Of a DNA stretch of 64,000 bases, positions 16,275-25,048 are shown piece by piece (positions within the stretch are counted from its first letter, which is position 1; each line of letters starts with the position of its first letter). A program made the translations under genes and the position numbers. The DNA lies in contig JACAET010000039.1 of the NCBI GenBank assembly GCA_013388685.1, positions 62,001-126,000 on the forward strand. Reading direction: 5' to 3'. Source of the stretch: Chloroflexota bacterium. GTDB lineage: Bacteria; Chloroflexota; Anaerolineae; Anaerolineales; Villigracilaceae. The notes under the pieces are model-generated. The model ran no database searches. It saw nothing but the letters and a program-made list of their open reading frames with translations, and had not been told where the DNA came from.

Positions 16275-17000
16275 TCACAGGCTTTCGATGACCTCATGCA
16301 ATTCGTCGAACGACTGGATCGTTGGGCAGTCGGCTTCGGGGAAGATTCCGTTTGGGTCGTAGAGCACAGGATGAAGTCCGGCGCGACGCGAGCCTACGAC
16401 GTCGGCAAAGTAGTTGTCGCCCACGTAGACCGTCTCCGGCGCGGTCGTGTTGGCGCGGTTCAAGGCGTGATGAAAGACGCCGGGATCGGGTTTGTAGATG
16501 TCCACTTCGCCTGCCGCCAGCGAAAAGTGAAAGAATTCGCTCAGTTGGTGGCTGGCAAGCAGGTCGTGGAAGGGCTTTTCGCGGTTCGAGATGACCGCCA
16601 GGATGTAGCCCGCCTCTTTGAGGGCGGGCAGGAGCCGCCGCACGTCGTCGGGAACGATGCTCTGCGGTTTATACATCTCACCCATGTGCGCGGAGACCTG
16701 CGGGGCGAGTTCCTTCGCCGAGGCGGGCGAAAGCCCCACTGCCACGAGACGGCGGCGGGTGTACTCGATCCAGAAATTTTCGGTGTCGGCGGAGTGGGCG
16801 AGCAGGTCGTCGCGCAGGTCGGGGGAGTTTGCCCAGTAGAGGTACTCCCAGCGTATGGCGCGATGGCGGGCTTCCTCGATGAGGGGGTAGCCCAGCGAAA
16901 TCAGGTATTCGTCGAAAACCTGTGCGCCCTCGGGGACGCTGTGACGGAGCGTGCCGTCGAGGTCGAAGAAAATGGCTTTGATGCGGTGGTTGTGATTCAT
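16275..17000 (-). CDS. HAD-superfamily phosphatase
   Basis: A 241-residue HAD hydrolase. Motif I is FFDLDGTLRHS, motif II VISNRE, motif III is the Lys of YKPDPGVFHHAL, and motif IV YVGDNYFADVVGSRRAG. The cap is alpha-helical (residues ~20-95), as in phosphoglycolate phosphatase and YjjG-like nucleotidases. The start at 17000 puts motif I ten residues from the N-terminus as usual; a longer frame upstream overlaps the next gene and is unlikely. The 206-bp spacer before the next gene at 16068 holds degenerate hairpin remnants only. Substrate unknown. Confidence 0.87.
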   Translation of the reverse strand: MNHNHRIKAIFFDLDGTLRHSVPEGAQVFDEYLISLGYPLIEEARHRAIRWEYLYWANSPDLRDDLLAHSADTENFWIEYTRRRLVAVGLSPASAKELAPQVSAHMGEMYKPQSIVPDDVRRLLPALKEAGYILAVISNREKPFHDLLASHQLSEFFHFSLAAGEVDIYKPDPGVFHHALNRANTTAPETVYVGDNYFADVVGSRRAGLHPVLYDPNGIFPEADCPTIQSFDELHEVIESL

Positions 17001-17071
17001 GCCCGTTATGGTATTGCGTATGAGATTCCCCGTCAAGGTGTGGGCACGGGCGGCGCTCGAGCCTTTTGCCG

Positions 17072-17866
17072 TCAGGGGTCTTGTGCCTGGCAGCCGGAAA
17101 GGTAGGGTGCGCGCCCGGGGTAGAGGATGACCGTGCATACGATCTGATGACCGTCGCGATACCGAATGTGAACATCGAAGCCTTCGGTGGAGGAGTCGGA
17201 TTTGATCGGGTATAGGGCGTATGGAACGGCGGCGCGGTCGGCGATGCCGGGGATTGCCGTCGGCAGAATTGTTCCGGCGGCGGTGTCCTGCAGAAGATTG
17301 TGAATGTAACGCGTCGATTCGATGCCGCGCGCCGGCGACTTCATGAAATACCCCAATCCGCCGCCGATGAGGATGACCGAAAGGATCAGCCCGGCAATCC
17401 TCGCTGTGCCCCAGCGCGTATCGAGCAGGCGCGTGTGCCGCTCCGTGATCCAGCGCAAAAGATAGGCGATGGGCATGCTCATGGCGGCGATCGGCAAAAA
17501 GATGAACATCAGAACGATCACCTTCAAGCCTGCGCCTGCCGGTGAAGAGAACAGGGCAACGGTCAATGCAAAGGCGGCGGTCACTGCCGAGCCGCTGAAC
17601 AATCCGAGCCAGGCTTCGTGCCACCAGCAGGTGATTGCCCCGGCGAGGGCAAGCCCCAGCGCGATGAGCGGAAGGCGCATCAGGAGAGTATCCCAATTGA
17701 CGCCGAGGGGCAGATCGGGGTGGAGCCAGATATCCACAAACGCCGCAACCAGGGCGAAGGCGGCGCCGCCCAGCAGTCCGTACAGGGCGCCGAGCGCGGC
17801 GCGGCGTCGCTTGATTTCAGGGGTGTCTGTCCCCAAGCCGTCCATGTTGAGCCCGTAGATGGTCAT
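17072..17866 (-). CDS. Membrane protein of unknown function
   Basis: A 264-residue protein with about five hydrophobic segments between residues 25 and 185 and a C-terminal ~75-residue soluble part (GFDVHIRYRDGHQIVCTVILY) with two Cys residues. The start at 17866 follows GAGGCGCA; an upstream in-frame start at 17914 has no ribosome binding site. The family is not recognised. It may be co-transcribed with the phosphatase 72 bases downstream. Confidence 0.65.
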   Translation of the reverse strand: MTIYGLNMDGLGTDTPEIKRRRAALGALYGLLGGAAFALVAAFVDIWLHPDLPLGVNWDTLLMRLPLIALGLALAGAITCWWHEAWLGLFSGSAVTAAFALTVALFSSPAGAGLKVIVLMFIFLPIAAMSMPIAYLLRWITERHTRLLDTRWGTARIAGLILSVILIGGGLGYFMKSPARGIESTRYIHNLLQDTAAGTILPTAIPGIADRAAVPYALYPIKSDSSTEGFDVHIRYRDGHQIVCTVILYPGRAPYLSGCQAQDP

Positions 17867-17960
17867 TGCGCCTCTTTGGCGGGTATTTTCCCATAACTCT
17901 GTCCGTCCTTCCACCTACGCGGGAGGGGTAGAATGGTCGCACCAGGAAACAGGAGGCTTC

Positions 17961-18734
17961 ATGAAACTCAAGGGTAAGGTTGCGATTATTACAGGGGCGA
18001 CTTCGGGAATTGGCAGGGCGACGGCGCGGCTGTTCGCCGACGAAGGCGCGGATCTGGTCGTTACGGGACGACGCGTGGAATTGGGGAAAGCCGTTGCAGA
18101 GGAGATCGGGCAAAAGGGAGTTCGATGCGTCTTCATCCAGGCGGATCATTCCCACGCCGACGATTGTTCCCGCGTCGTCGAACGGACTCTCGCCGAATTC
18201 GGTCGCGTGGACATCCTGTTCAACAACGCCGGAATCGTGACGAGCGGTACAGCCGAGACCACATCCGAGGAGGTGTGGCATGAAACGATGGCACTCAATG
18301 TGACCGGCGTCTGGCGGATGAGCAAACTGGTCCTTCCGCACATGAAGAAGCAGGGTGGCGGGGTGATCGTCAACAACGGCTCCGATTGGTCGGTGGTGGC
18401 GGGCAGGGATGCCTTCCCCTATGTGGCGAGTAAGGGCGCGGTGGCCTTGATGACCAAGGCGATGGCGCTCGACTTTGCGCGCGAGAACATCCGCGTCAAC
18501 GCGGTCTGTCCCGGCGACACCTTCGTAGACCGCTGGCTGGAGAAGGGCTACTTCGAGTACTCCGATCCGGTCAGTTTGGAGCAGGCGATCAAGGACGCCA
18601 GCGATTACATCCCCATGGGGCGTTTTGGAAAGCCAGAGGAAATTGCGCGCGCTGTTCTATTTCTGGCTTCCGACGATTCGTCGTTCGTGACGGGACACCT
18701 GCTGTTGGTGGACGGAGGCAACACGGCGCAATAG
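17961..18734 (+). CDS. Short-chain dehydrogenase/reductase
   Basis: A 257-residue classical SDR. The cofactor motif is TGATSGIG at the N-terminus, followed by NNAG, the catalytic YVASK and a C-terminal LLVDGGNTAQ. AGGAGG lies 4 bases before the ATG at 17961; the longer frame from 17859 overlaps the divergent gene. Residues after strand 2 (VTGRR) include Arg, which suggests NADP(H). The substrate cannot be named. Confidence 0.9.
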   Translation: MKLKGKVAIITGATSGIGRATARLFADEGADLVVTGRRVELGKAVAEEIGQKGVRCVFIQADHSHADDCSRVVERTLAEFGRVDILFNNAGIVTSGTAETTSEEVWHETMALNVTGVWRMSKLVLPHMKKQGGGVIVNNGSDWSVVAGRDAFPYVASKGAVALMTKAMALDFARENIRVNAVCPGDTFVDRWLEKGYFEYSDPVSLEQAIKDASDYIPMGRFGKPEEIARAVLFLASDDSSFVTGHLLLVDGGNTAQ

Positions 18735-18824
18735 CAGAGGCGAGGGTTCCTGATGGCTTTCTCGAATGGAATCAAAACTGATTTTGCGCAAGCCAGGGTT
18801 GTTCCGGACTTTCCGCGCTTGACT

Positions 18825-18837
18825 TATAATCGGGATT
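18825..18837 (+). promoter_or_regulatory. TATAAT box seven bases before a GTG start
   Basis: A perfect TATAAT (18825-18830) is followed by seven bases and then GTG at 18838. No Shine-Dalgarno sequence is present. Transcription would start at or next to the start codon, so the mRNA is probably leaderless. No good -35 box was seen. Confidence 0.5.
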
Positions 18838-20061
18838 GTGAAACTTCTGCACTTCGCCGATGCCCACATTGACATGGCAAACTACGGACGCCATGACCCC
18901 GAAACAGGATTACCCCTGCGCGTCCTCGATTTTCTCAAATCGCTGGATACCATCGTGGACGCGGCGATTTCTGAGCGCGTGGACATGGTCATCTTTGCGG
19001 GCGACGCCTACAAAGACCGCTCCCCCGCGCCGACCTTCCAGCGCGAGTGGGGCAAACGCATTGTGCGCCTCTCTCAGGCGAAAATCCCGACTTTGCTTTT
19101 GGTGGGGAATCACGACCTCTCGCCTGCCATCGGGCGGGCGCATGCCATTCAGGAATTCGACACCCTGCAAGTGCCGTTCGTCAGGGTGTTGGACAAGCCG
19201 CAGTTGTTGAAACCTGCCGATTTGTGGGATGTGCCGGTGCAGGTCATTGCCATGCCGTGGATTTCGCGCTCGGGGTTGATGGCGAACCTCGAGATGAGTG
19301 CGGCGGATACGCGCGAGATCTTTTCCAGCCTCGAAGCCCGCCTCTCGGACCTTATGGAAGGCTGGATCGAGGACGCCGATCCGACTCTGCCCCTCATCCT
19401 CACCGCCCACGCCTCCGTCGAGGGGGCAACGTTCGGCGCGGAACGGATGGTCATGCTGGGCAGCGATCTCGTCCTGCCGACGGCGCTGGTGAAGGACCAG
19501 CGGCTCGATTATGTGGCGATGGGTCACATCCACAAGCCGCAGGATGTGAATGAAGGCAGCCATCCGCCTGTCATTTACCCGGGTTCCATCGAGCGCGTGG
19601 ATTTCGGCGAAGCGAAGGATGACAAGTTCTACGTTATTGCAGAAGTGATCCGCGGCGCGGCAAAGGTGGAGTGGAAAAAAATCGAAGGGACGCGTCCGTT
19701 TATCGAGCGGCGGGCAGTTTTGAGGTCCGGCGAGAACGTGACGGAACTCTTGAAAAATGCCCTACCGAAGGACATGTCCGATGCGATTGTCAAACTCGTG
19801 GTCGAATATCCCAGAGAGTTGGACACGCTGATTGACGAATCCGCTTTGCGGAAACATGCAGAGAAGGCGTTCGAGTTCCACCTGGTCAAACGTCCGCAGA
19901 ATGAGGCGCGGGTGCGCATTCCCGAGGGACAGGTGGTCAGCAGTATGAGTCCGCTGGACTTGCTGGAGCAGTATTTTGCCTCGGTAAAGGTCGAGGACGC
20001 CGAAGAATTGAAAAAACTGGCGCAGGAAATCATGTCAGAGCAGCCGGGGGAGGCAGTATAA
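18838..20061 (+). CDS. SbcD/Mre11-like metallophosphoesterase (DNA exonuclease family)
   Basis: A 407-residue protein with the Mre11/SbcD metal motifs in order: FADAHID, GDAYKD, GNHD, TAHASVEG and GHIHKPQ. The phosphoesterase core covers residues 1-250, followed by a capping region and a C-terminal helical tail (LLEQYFASVKVEDAEELKKL) like the SbcC-binding part of SbcD. The usual partner SbcC is not adjacent; an MFS carrier follows. So either SbcC is elsewhere or this is a stand-alone nuclease. The GTG start is set by the promoter spacing. Confidence 0.88.
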   Translation: MKLLHFADAHIDMANYGRHDPETGLPLRVLDFLKSLDTIVDAAISERVDMVIFAGDAYKDRSPAPTFQREWGKRIVRLSQAKIPTLLLVGNHDLSPAIGRAHAIQEFDTLQVPFVRVLDKPQLLKPADLWDVPVQVIAMPWISRSGLMANLEMSAADTREIFSSLEARLSDLMEGWIEDADPTLPLILTAHASVEGATFGAERMVMLGSDLVLPTALVKDQRLDYVAMGHIHKPQDVNEGSHPPVIYPGSIERVDFGEAKDDKFYVIAEVIRGAAKVEWKKIEGTRPFIERRAVLRSGENVTELLKNALPKDMSDAIVKLVVEYPRELDTLIDESALRKHAEKAFEFHLVKRPQNEARVRIPEGQVVSSMSPLDLLEQYFASVKVEDAEELKKLAQEIMSEQPGEAV

Positions 20062-20118
20062 TCGGCAATCAAACCCAACGTCTGAAGTTCCACATCTAAA
20101 ATCCAAAGTCGAGGCGCC

Positions 20119-21402
20119 ATGTCCAGAGAACATTCACACTACCGCTGGTTCGTCGTTGTTGTGTTTTTCTTCTTCATGCTCCTGCATCAAACCGATAAGT
20201 TGATGATCGGCTCGCTGCAGGTGCAGATTACGGATGACTTTGGGATCAGCAACACCCAATGGGGGCTGGTCAATTCGGGGGCGCTGATCGTCGCCACCAT
20301 CCTGTATCCGATTTGGGGGTATTTATATGACCGTTATGCGCGCGCCAGACTGCTCTCGCTGGCTTCATTCATTTGGGGCGCGACCACCTGGTTGAACGCG
20401 CTCGCCCGAAACTTCGGCGTTTTTCTCGTCACGCGCGCTTCGACCGGCATTGACGATTCCTCCTACCCCGGTTTGTATACGCTGGTGGCTGATTATTTCG
20501 GTCCCAACCTGCGCGGCAAAGTGTACGGGCTTTTGCAGCTGGCGCAGCCCATCGGTTACCTGGTGGGCATGATTTTGGCGCTCATGGTCGCGCCCGCCAT
20601 TGGCGGGTGGCGGAGCGTGTTCTACATCACCGGCTCGCTCGGAATTGTGATCGCCCTGTTCATCTTCTTTGGCGTGAAAGAAATGCCGCGCGGCAAAGCC
20701 GAACCCGAATTCGAAAACATGGCGGAAATGCAGACCTTCAAGTTTTCGTGGGTGGAGGCGGCGCAGATCTTCCGCAAGCGCACCATGTGGTTCATCTTCC
20801 TGCAGGGCTTTGCGGGCGTCTTCCCCTGGAACGTCATCACCTACTTCTTCTTCGCCTATCTCGAACGCGAGCGCGGCTACGACGCCAACAGCATTCTCTT
20901 CACGATGGCGCCGGTCATCCTCATCCTCGCCAGTGGATATTTCATCGGCGGCGCGCTCGGCGATTTTGCCTTCAAGCGCACCAAAAAAGGACGTATCCTG
21001 GTCTCCAGCGCGGGGGTTGCTCTCGGCGCAATTTTCATCTACTTTGCGCTCAATACTCCCATTGAAGCCCGCACACAGTTCTTCATCTTCATGTGCCTGA
21101 CCGCCGTCTTCATGCCGCTTTCCTCCGCCAACGTCATCGCCACCGTGTACGACGTAACCGTGCCGGAGGTCCGCTCCACGGCGCAGGCGGTGGAGTACTT
21201 CATCGAGAACGGCGGCGCGGCGTTCGCGCCCATCCTCACCGGCGTCATCGCCGACGCCATTGACCTCAAGACCGCCATCCTGCTCATCTGCGTGGTGGCG
21301 TGGGGCTTGTGCTTCTTCTTCTACCTCGGCGCGTTATTCACCATTGACAGGGACACGGCTGATCTGCGCTCCCAAATGGCGGAACGGGCGCAGGCGATGT
21401 AA
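20119..21402 (+). CDS. Major facilitator superfamily transporter
   Basis: A 427-residue protein with 12 predicted helices. The helix 2-3 loop motif is IWGYLYDRYARARLLSLASF, and the helix 4 region is VTRASTGIDDSSYPG. A central charged loop (KEMPRGKAEPEFENMAEMQ) divides two six-helix halves. The overall look resembles Spinster-like or organic-anion carriers. It ends eight bases before a palindromic terminator. The substrate is unknown. Confidence 0.87.
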   Translation: MSREHSHYRWFVVVVFFFFMLLHQTDKLMIGSLQVQITDDFGISNTQWGLVNSGALIVATILYPIWGYLYDRYARARLLSLASFIWGATTWLNALARNFGVFLVTRASTGIDDSSYPGLYTLVADYFGPNLRGKVYGLLQLAQPIGYLVGMILALMVAPAIGGWRSVFYITGSLGIVIALFIFFGVKEMPRGKAEPEFENMAEMQTFKFSWVEAAQIFRKRTMWFIFLQGFAGVFPWNVITYFFFAYLERERGYDANSILFTMAPVILILASGYFIGGALGDFAFKRTKKGRILVSSAGVALGAIFIYFALNTPIEARTQFFIFMCLTAVFMPLSSANVIATVYDVTVPEVRSTAQAVEYFIENGGAAFAPILTGVIADAIDLKTAILLICVVAWGLCFFFYLGALFTIDRDTADLRSQMAERAQAM

Positions 21403-21409
21403 CCCCCCG

Positions 21410-21446
21410 ACCTTGCGAAGGTTCACAACCTTCGCAAGGTTTTTTA
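21410..21446. terminator. Palindromic terminator between MFS and GNAT genes
   Basis: ACCTTGCGAAGGTT (21410-21423) and AACCTTCGCAAGGT (21427-21440) form a long stem followed by six T residues. Each arm is itself a palindrome, a design also seen in the AGACTTC repeats at 24427 and 35004. Confidence 0.8.
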
Positions 21447-21450
21447 TCCC

Positions 21451-22572
21451 ATGCACCTCCTCCAACTCGACCTCGAGAACAAAAAGCAGGTGGATGATTT
21501 CCTCCGCCTGCCTTTCTCCATCTATCGGGACATCCCGCAATGGGTGCCGCCCCTGCAAATGGACGAACGCCTCCGGCTTAACCTGAAGCGGTTCCCGTTC
21601 TATCAACATTCCCACGCCTCGTTCTTTCTCGCTTACGAAAAAACAAAACCCGTTGGCAGACTCGCTATCCTCGACAACCGCCGTTACAACGAGTTCAACA
21701 AAACAAAGACCGCCTTCTTCTATCTCTTCGAGTGCGAGAATGATCTTGAAGCCGCAACCATGCTCTTCGAGGCAGGCTTCGAGTGGGCGCGCTCACGCGG
21801 ACTGACTCAAATCCTCGGTCCAAAAGGTTTTACTCCGCTGGATGGTTTCGGTCTGCTGGTGAAAGGCTTCGAGCATCGTCCCGCCTTTGGCCTGCCCTAC
21901 AACCCCACTTATTACATGGACCTGGTCGAGGCGCAGGGATTCGCCAAAGAGGGCGAATCAGTTTCCGGGTATTTGGGAGCCGGCATCCAATTCCCGCCGC
22001 GCATCCACGAACTGGCACAGCGAATCGCACAACGCCGCGGGCTTCACATCGCCCGTTGTAATACCCGCGCCGATCTGCGCACCCTTGTCCCGCACCTCAA
22101 GGAACTCTATAACAACTCTCTCGGCGGCACAGAGGGGACCGTCCCGCTCACGGATGAGGAAATCCACTCGATGGCGAACCAACTCATCTGGCTGGCAGAC
22201 CCGAAACTCGTCAAACTGGTGATGAAGGAGAATCAGGCGGTCGGTTTCCTGCTGGCGTATCCCGATGTCTCTGCGGCATTGCAGAAGACGCGCGGGCGCC
22301 TCTTCCCCTTCGGCTGGCTGACCCTGCTCCTCGAACTCCGCCGCACCGACTGGATCAACATCAACGGCGCGGGTTTGCTCCCCGAATATCGCGGTTCGGG
22401 CGGCACGGCGATTCTGTACAGCGAGATGTTCAAATCCGTGAGCGAGAGTCCGCGCTACCGCCACGCCGAGGTGGTGCAGATCGGCGTGGAGAACGAGAAT
22501 ATGCAGCGAGAAATGGAGAACTTCGGGATTGATTTTTATAAGATGCACAGGACGTACTCCCGTAACTTGTAA
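21451..22572 (+). CDS. GNAT-fold N-acetyltransferase-like protein
   Basis: A 373-residue protein. The N-terminal part (FLRLPFSIYRDIPQWVPPL, then FFLAYEKTKPVGRLAIL) and the C-terminal part (WININGAGLLPEYRGSGGTAILYSEM) resemble the two GNAT-like halves of the YghO-type family. RGSGGTA is a likely acetyl-CoA pyrophosphate-binding loop. Its start lies five bases after the preceding terminator stem, so it must use a promoter within or after that repeat, or be read from readthrough. Substrate unknown. Confidence 0.72.
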   Translation: MHLLQLDLENKKQVDDFLRLPFSIYRDIPQWVPPLQMDERLRLNLKRFPFYQHSHASFFLAYEKTKPVGRLAILDNRRYNEFNKTKTAFFYLFECENDLEAATMLFEAGFEWARSRGLTQILGPKGFTPLDGFGLLVKGFEHRPAFGLPYNPTYYMDLVEAQGFAKEGESVSGYLGAGIQFPPRIHELAQRIAQRRGLHIARCNTRADLRTLVPHLKELYNNSLGGTEGTVPLTDEEIHSMANQLIWLADPKLVKLVMKENQAVGFLLAYPDVSAALQKTRGRLFPFGWLTLLLELRRTDWININGAGLLPEYRGSGGTAILYSEMFKSVSESPRYRHAEVVQIGVENENMQREMENFGIDFYKMHRTYSRNL

Positions 22573-22646
22573 TTTTGCATGGTAAAGAGGGGATAAAGAA
22601 CACATGTTGCCCATGACCTAACTGGCATAAAATGACATTACTTCCA

Positions 22647-22744
22647 TGTCATTCTGAGGAGCCAGCGTTCTTCTGGCGACGAGGAATCTCTTATGACTTA
22701 AATCGAGACTCTTCGCTCGCAACGAGCGCTCGCTCAGAGTGACA
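22647..22744. repeat. TGTCATTCTGAG inverted repeat, third copy
   Basis: Arms TGTCATTCTGAG (22647-22658) and CTCAGAGTGACA (22733-22744) flank about 74 bp containing GAATCTC and GAGACTC. It belongs with the nested pair at 14494-14711 and lies just before the degV ribosome binding site. The 193-bp spacer 22573-22765 holds nothing else recognisable. Confidence 0.7.
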
Positions 22745-22765
22745 TTAATCAGTTCGGAGGCTTTT

Positions 22766-23602
22766 ATGACCATCATTCTTGCTGATACCACCTGCGGCTT
22801 GCCGAAGAAACTGCTCGCCGAACGCGGAATTCCGTGCGTTCCCCAAATTGTCATCTTTGGGGACGAAGCCTATCATGACGATTCCGAGCTGAACACCCCC
22901 ACCTTCCTGCAAAAATTGAAGGCTTTTCCAATGCTGCCCAAAACCTCCGCGCCCGAGCCGCATTTGTACTATCCGATTTTCAAACAGGCGCAGGAAAAAG
23001 GCGAGAGCGTGGTCGTCGTCGCGCCGACCGGCAAAGCCAGCGGGACCGTCCGTTCGGCGCAGACCGCCGCGATGGAATTCCCGGGGTTGGATGTGCGCGT
23101 GGTGGATACGCAAACAATCTCATGTAATCTTGGCACATTGGTATTGGTTGCCGATGATATGGCTAAAGATGGAAAGTCTGCTGATGCAATCGTCGCGAAA
23201 CTGAATGATATGATTCCCCGCGGACGGCTGTACTTCGTCGTGGATACGCTCGAATACCTTGCCAAAGGCGGGCGTATCGGCGGCGCAAAGCGACTGCTGG
23301 CGGAACTGCTGGAAATCAAACCGATTTTGCAGGTCAAAAATGGGCAGGTGGAACCATTCGAGCAACAGCGGACGAAGAAGCGGGCGCTGGCGCGTCTCGT
23401 CGAGGTGACGGCGGAAGAATGCACGGGCGGAGACGAGTCTCATTTGTCGGTGATTCAGGTTGAGGCGGAGAAAGAGGCGGAAGCCCTCGTCCAGGAATTG
23501 AAATCCAAAGTGGCTGTCTCGGAGATTCCCATTTACGAACTGCCGCCAGCCATCGTCGTCCACGCGGGACCAAAGGCGATGGGCGTGGGCTTTTTTGTGT
23601 GA
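22766..23602 (+). CDS. DegV-family fatty-acid-binding protein
   Basis: A 278-residue DegV protein. The N-terminal DTTCGLP, the ligand-pocket APTGKASGT and the family signature TLEYLAKGGRIGGAKR are all present, as is the C-terminal VHAGPKAMGVGFF. Family members such as FakB bind a fatty acid and deliver it to a kinase for phospholipid synthesis; FakA is not nearby. CGGAGG stands five bases before the ATG at 22766. Confidence 0.92.
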   Translation: MTIILADTTCGLPKKLLAERGIPCVPQIVIFGDEAYHDDSELNTPTFLQKLKAFPMLPKTSAPEPHLYYPIFKQAQEKGESVVVVAPTGKASGTVRSAQTAAMEFPGLDVRVVDTQTISCNLGTLVLVADDMAKDGKSADAIVAKLNDMIPRGRLYFVVDTLEYLAKGGRIGGAKRLLAELLEIKPILQVKNGQVEPFEQQRTKKRALARLVEVTAEECTGGDESHLSVIQVEAEKEAEALVQELKSKVAVSEIPIYELPPAIVVHAGPKAMGVGFFV

Positions 23603-23665
23603 TGGTATAATCGGCGCACCCAGCGAGAAATTTCCCACGATAGTGGTTTTAAGTAAGGAGTTTCC

Positions 23666-24418
23666 ATGTCCGGTCATTCAAAATGGTCCACCATCAAGCG
23701 CAAAAAAGGCGCGGCGGACGCCAAACGCGGCGCGCTTTTTACGCGTCTTGCCCGTGAAATTACGATTGCCGCCCGCGAAGGCGGCGACCCCGACGCCAAT
23801 TTCCGCCTGCGTCTGGCGGTGGATAAAGCCCGCTCCGAAAACATGCCCAAGGAAAACATCGAGCGCGCCATCAAACGCGGCACGGGGGAGGATAAAGACG
23901 GCGCGGCGTTCGAGTCCATCACCTACGAAGGGTATGTGGGTCACGGCGTGGCGGTGATGATCGAAGCCGTCACCGATAACCGCAACCGCACCGTCTCGGA
24001 CCTGCGCCATGCCCTCACCAAGGCGGGCGGTAACATGGGCGAACTCGGCTCGGTTGCCTGGCAGTTCGACCGCATCGCCTATTTCTCCTTCCCCTCCAGC
24101 GCAATGAGTTACGACAAGGCGTTCGAACTCGGCATCGAAGCGGGCGCCAACGATGTGCTGGAAGACGACGGCATGATCGAAATCCTTGCGCCCGTCGAAT
24201 CGTTCAAAGTGATTGCCGATGCCCTGCACAAGGCAGGCGTCCAGCCCACCGAAGCGGAACTGCGCTACACCCCCAAACAGGAAATCGAACTCGGACCCGA
24301 AGAAACGGTCAGCGTATTGAAGACGCTCGAAACCATCGAAGAACTCGACGACGTGCAAAACGTTTATTCCAACCTCAAGGTTTCCGACGAAGCCCTCGCC
24401 GCGCTCGAAGCCGCCTAG
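23666..24418 (+). CDS. yebC: YebC/PmpR-family protein
   Basis: A 250-residue protein with the hallmark start MSGHSKWSTIKRKKGAADAK and the later KARSENMPKENIERAIKRG. Members act in transcription control and in translation of difficult proline stretches. AAGGAG lies before the ATG. A TATAAT at 23606-23611 is a likely -10 box. As in many bacteria it precedes ruvC and ruvA. Confidence 0.95.
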   Translation: MSGHSKWSTIKRKKGAADAKRGALFTRLAREITIAAREGGDPDANFRLRLAVDKARSENMPKENIERAIKRGTGEDKDGAAFESITYEGYVGHGVAVMIEAVTDNRNRTVSDLRHALTKAGGNMGELGSVAWQFDRIAYFSFPSSAMSYDKAFELGIEAGANDVLEDDGMIEILAPVESFKVIADALHKAGVQPTEAELRYTPKQEIELGPEETVSVLKTLETIEELDDVQNVYSNLKVSDEALAALEAA

Positions 24419-24426
24419 TCAGACTC

Positions 24427-24459
24427 AGACTTCGGAAGTCTCCAAGACTTCCGAAGTCT
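24427..24459. terminator. AGACTTC-type double palindrome, possible terminator
   Basis: AGACTTCGGAAGTCT (24427-24441) and its complement AGACTTCCGAAGTCT (24445-24459) are separated by CCA. Each is itself nearly palindromic. The same pair in the opposite order occurs at 35004-35056. It sits between yebC and ruvC. Confidence 0.65.
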
Positions 24460-24469
24460 ATTTAACGAC

Positions 24470-24952
24470 ATGACCCTCGCGCTTGGAATTGACCCCGGCA
24501 CCGCCACCACAGGCTACGGACTCGTGCGCCTCCTGCCCGACGGGGAACTGGTCGCTGTTTCCTTTGGCATTATCTCCACCCCAAAGGACGCGGCGCCTCC
24601 TGCACGGCTGGCGATGCTTTACGATCAATTGCGCGCCCTGCTCCAAACCCATCAACCCGATACCGCCGCCGTCGAAAAACTCTTCTTCTCCCGCAACGTC
24701 ACCACCGCCCTCGCCGTCGGACAGGCGCGCGGCGTAGTCATGCTGGCGCTGCAACAGGCGGGCATCGAAACCTTCGAATACACCCCAAACGAAATCAAGA
24801 ACGCCGTCGCCGGTTACGGCAGCGCCGACAAACGTCAGGTGCAGGAGATGGTGCGCGCCCTGCTCCAGCTCGACTCCCTCCCCAAACCCGACGACGCGGC
24901 GGATGCGCTGGCGGTCGCCATTACGCATTTGAATACGAAGAGATACGATTAA
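24470..24952 (+). CDS. ruvC: Holliday junction endonuclease RuvC
   Basis: A 160-residue RuvC that cuts Holliday junctions in recombination repair. The catalytic acids are visible: Asp in LGIDPGTATTGYG, Glu in AAVEKLFFSRN and the Asp pair in KPDDAADALAVAI. Length is typical. ruvA follows after 96 bp; ruvB is not in the window. Confidence 0.96.
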   Translation: MTLALGIDPGTATTGYGLVRLLPDGELVAVSFGIISTPKDAAPPARLAMLYDQLRALLQTHQPDTAAVEKLFFSRNVTTALAVGQARGVVMLALQQAGIETFEYTPNEIKNAVAGYGSADKRQVQEMVRALLQLDSLPKPDDAADALAVAITHLNTKRYD

Positions 24953-25036
24953 CCACGAAGGGCACCAAGGTTGGATGCGTGATAAGCGAATCGCATTTCT
25001 TTGGATTTTCTTTGTGTACTTCGTGTCCTTTGTGGT
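24952..25036. repeat. ACCACGAAGG inverted repeat between ruvC and ruvA
   Basis: The left arm ACCACGAAGGGCACCAAGG and right arm CTTCGTGTCCTTTGTGGT are imperfect complements spaced by about 48 bp. Repeats of this type are widespread in environmental bacterial genomes. The right arm ends 13 bp before the ruvA start. Confidence 0.6.
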
Positions 25037-25048
25037 AAAAATGGTTTT

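Noticed and set aside
14611..16362. 583-codon plus-strand frame across the malic enzyme gene
   Set aside because: His/Arg/Gly-rich shadow of the minus-strand malic enzyme with all family motifs on the other strand.
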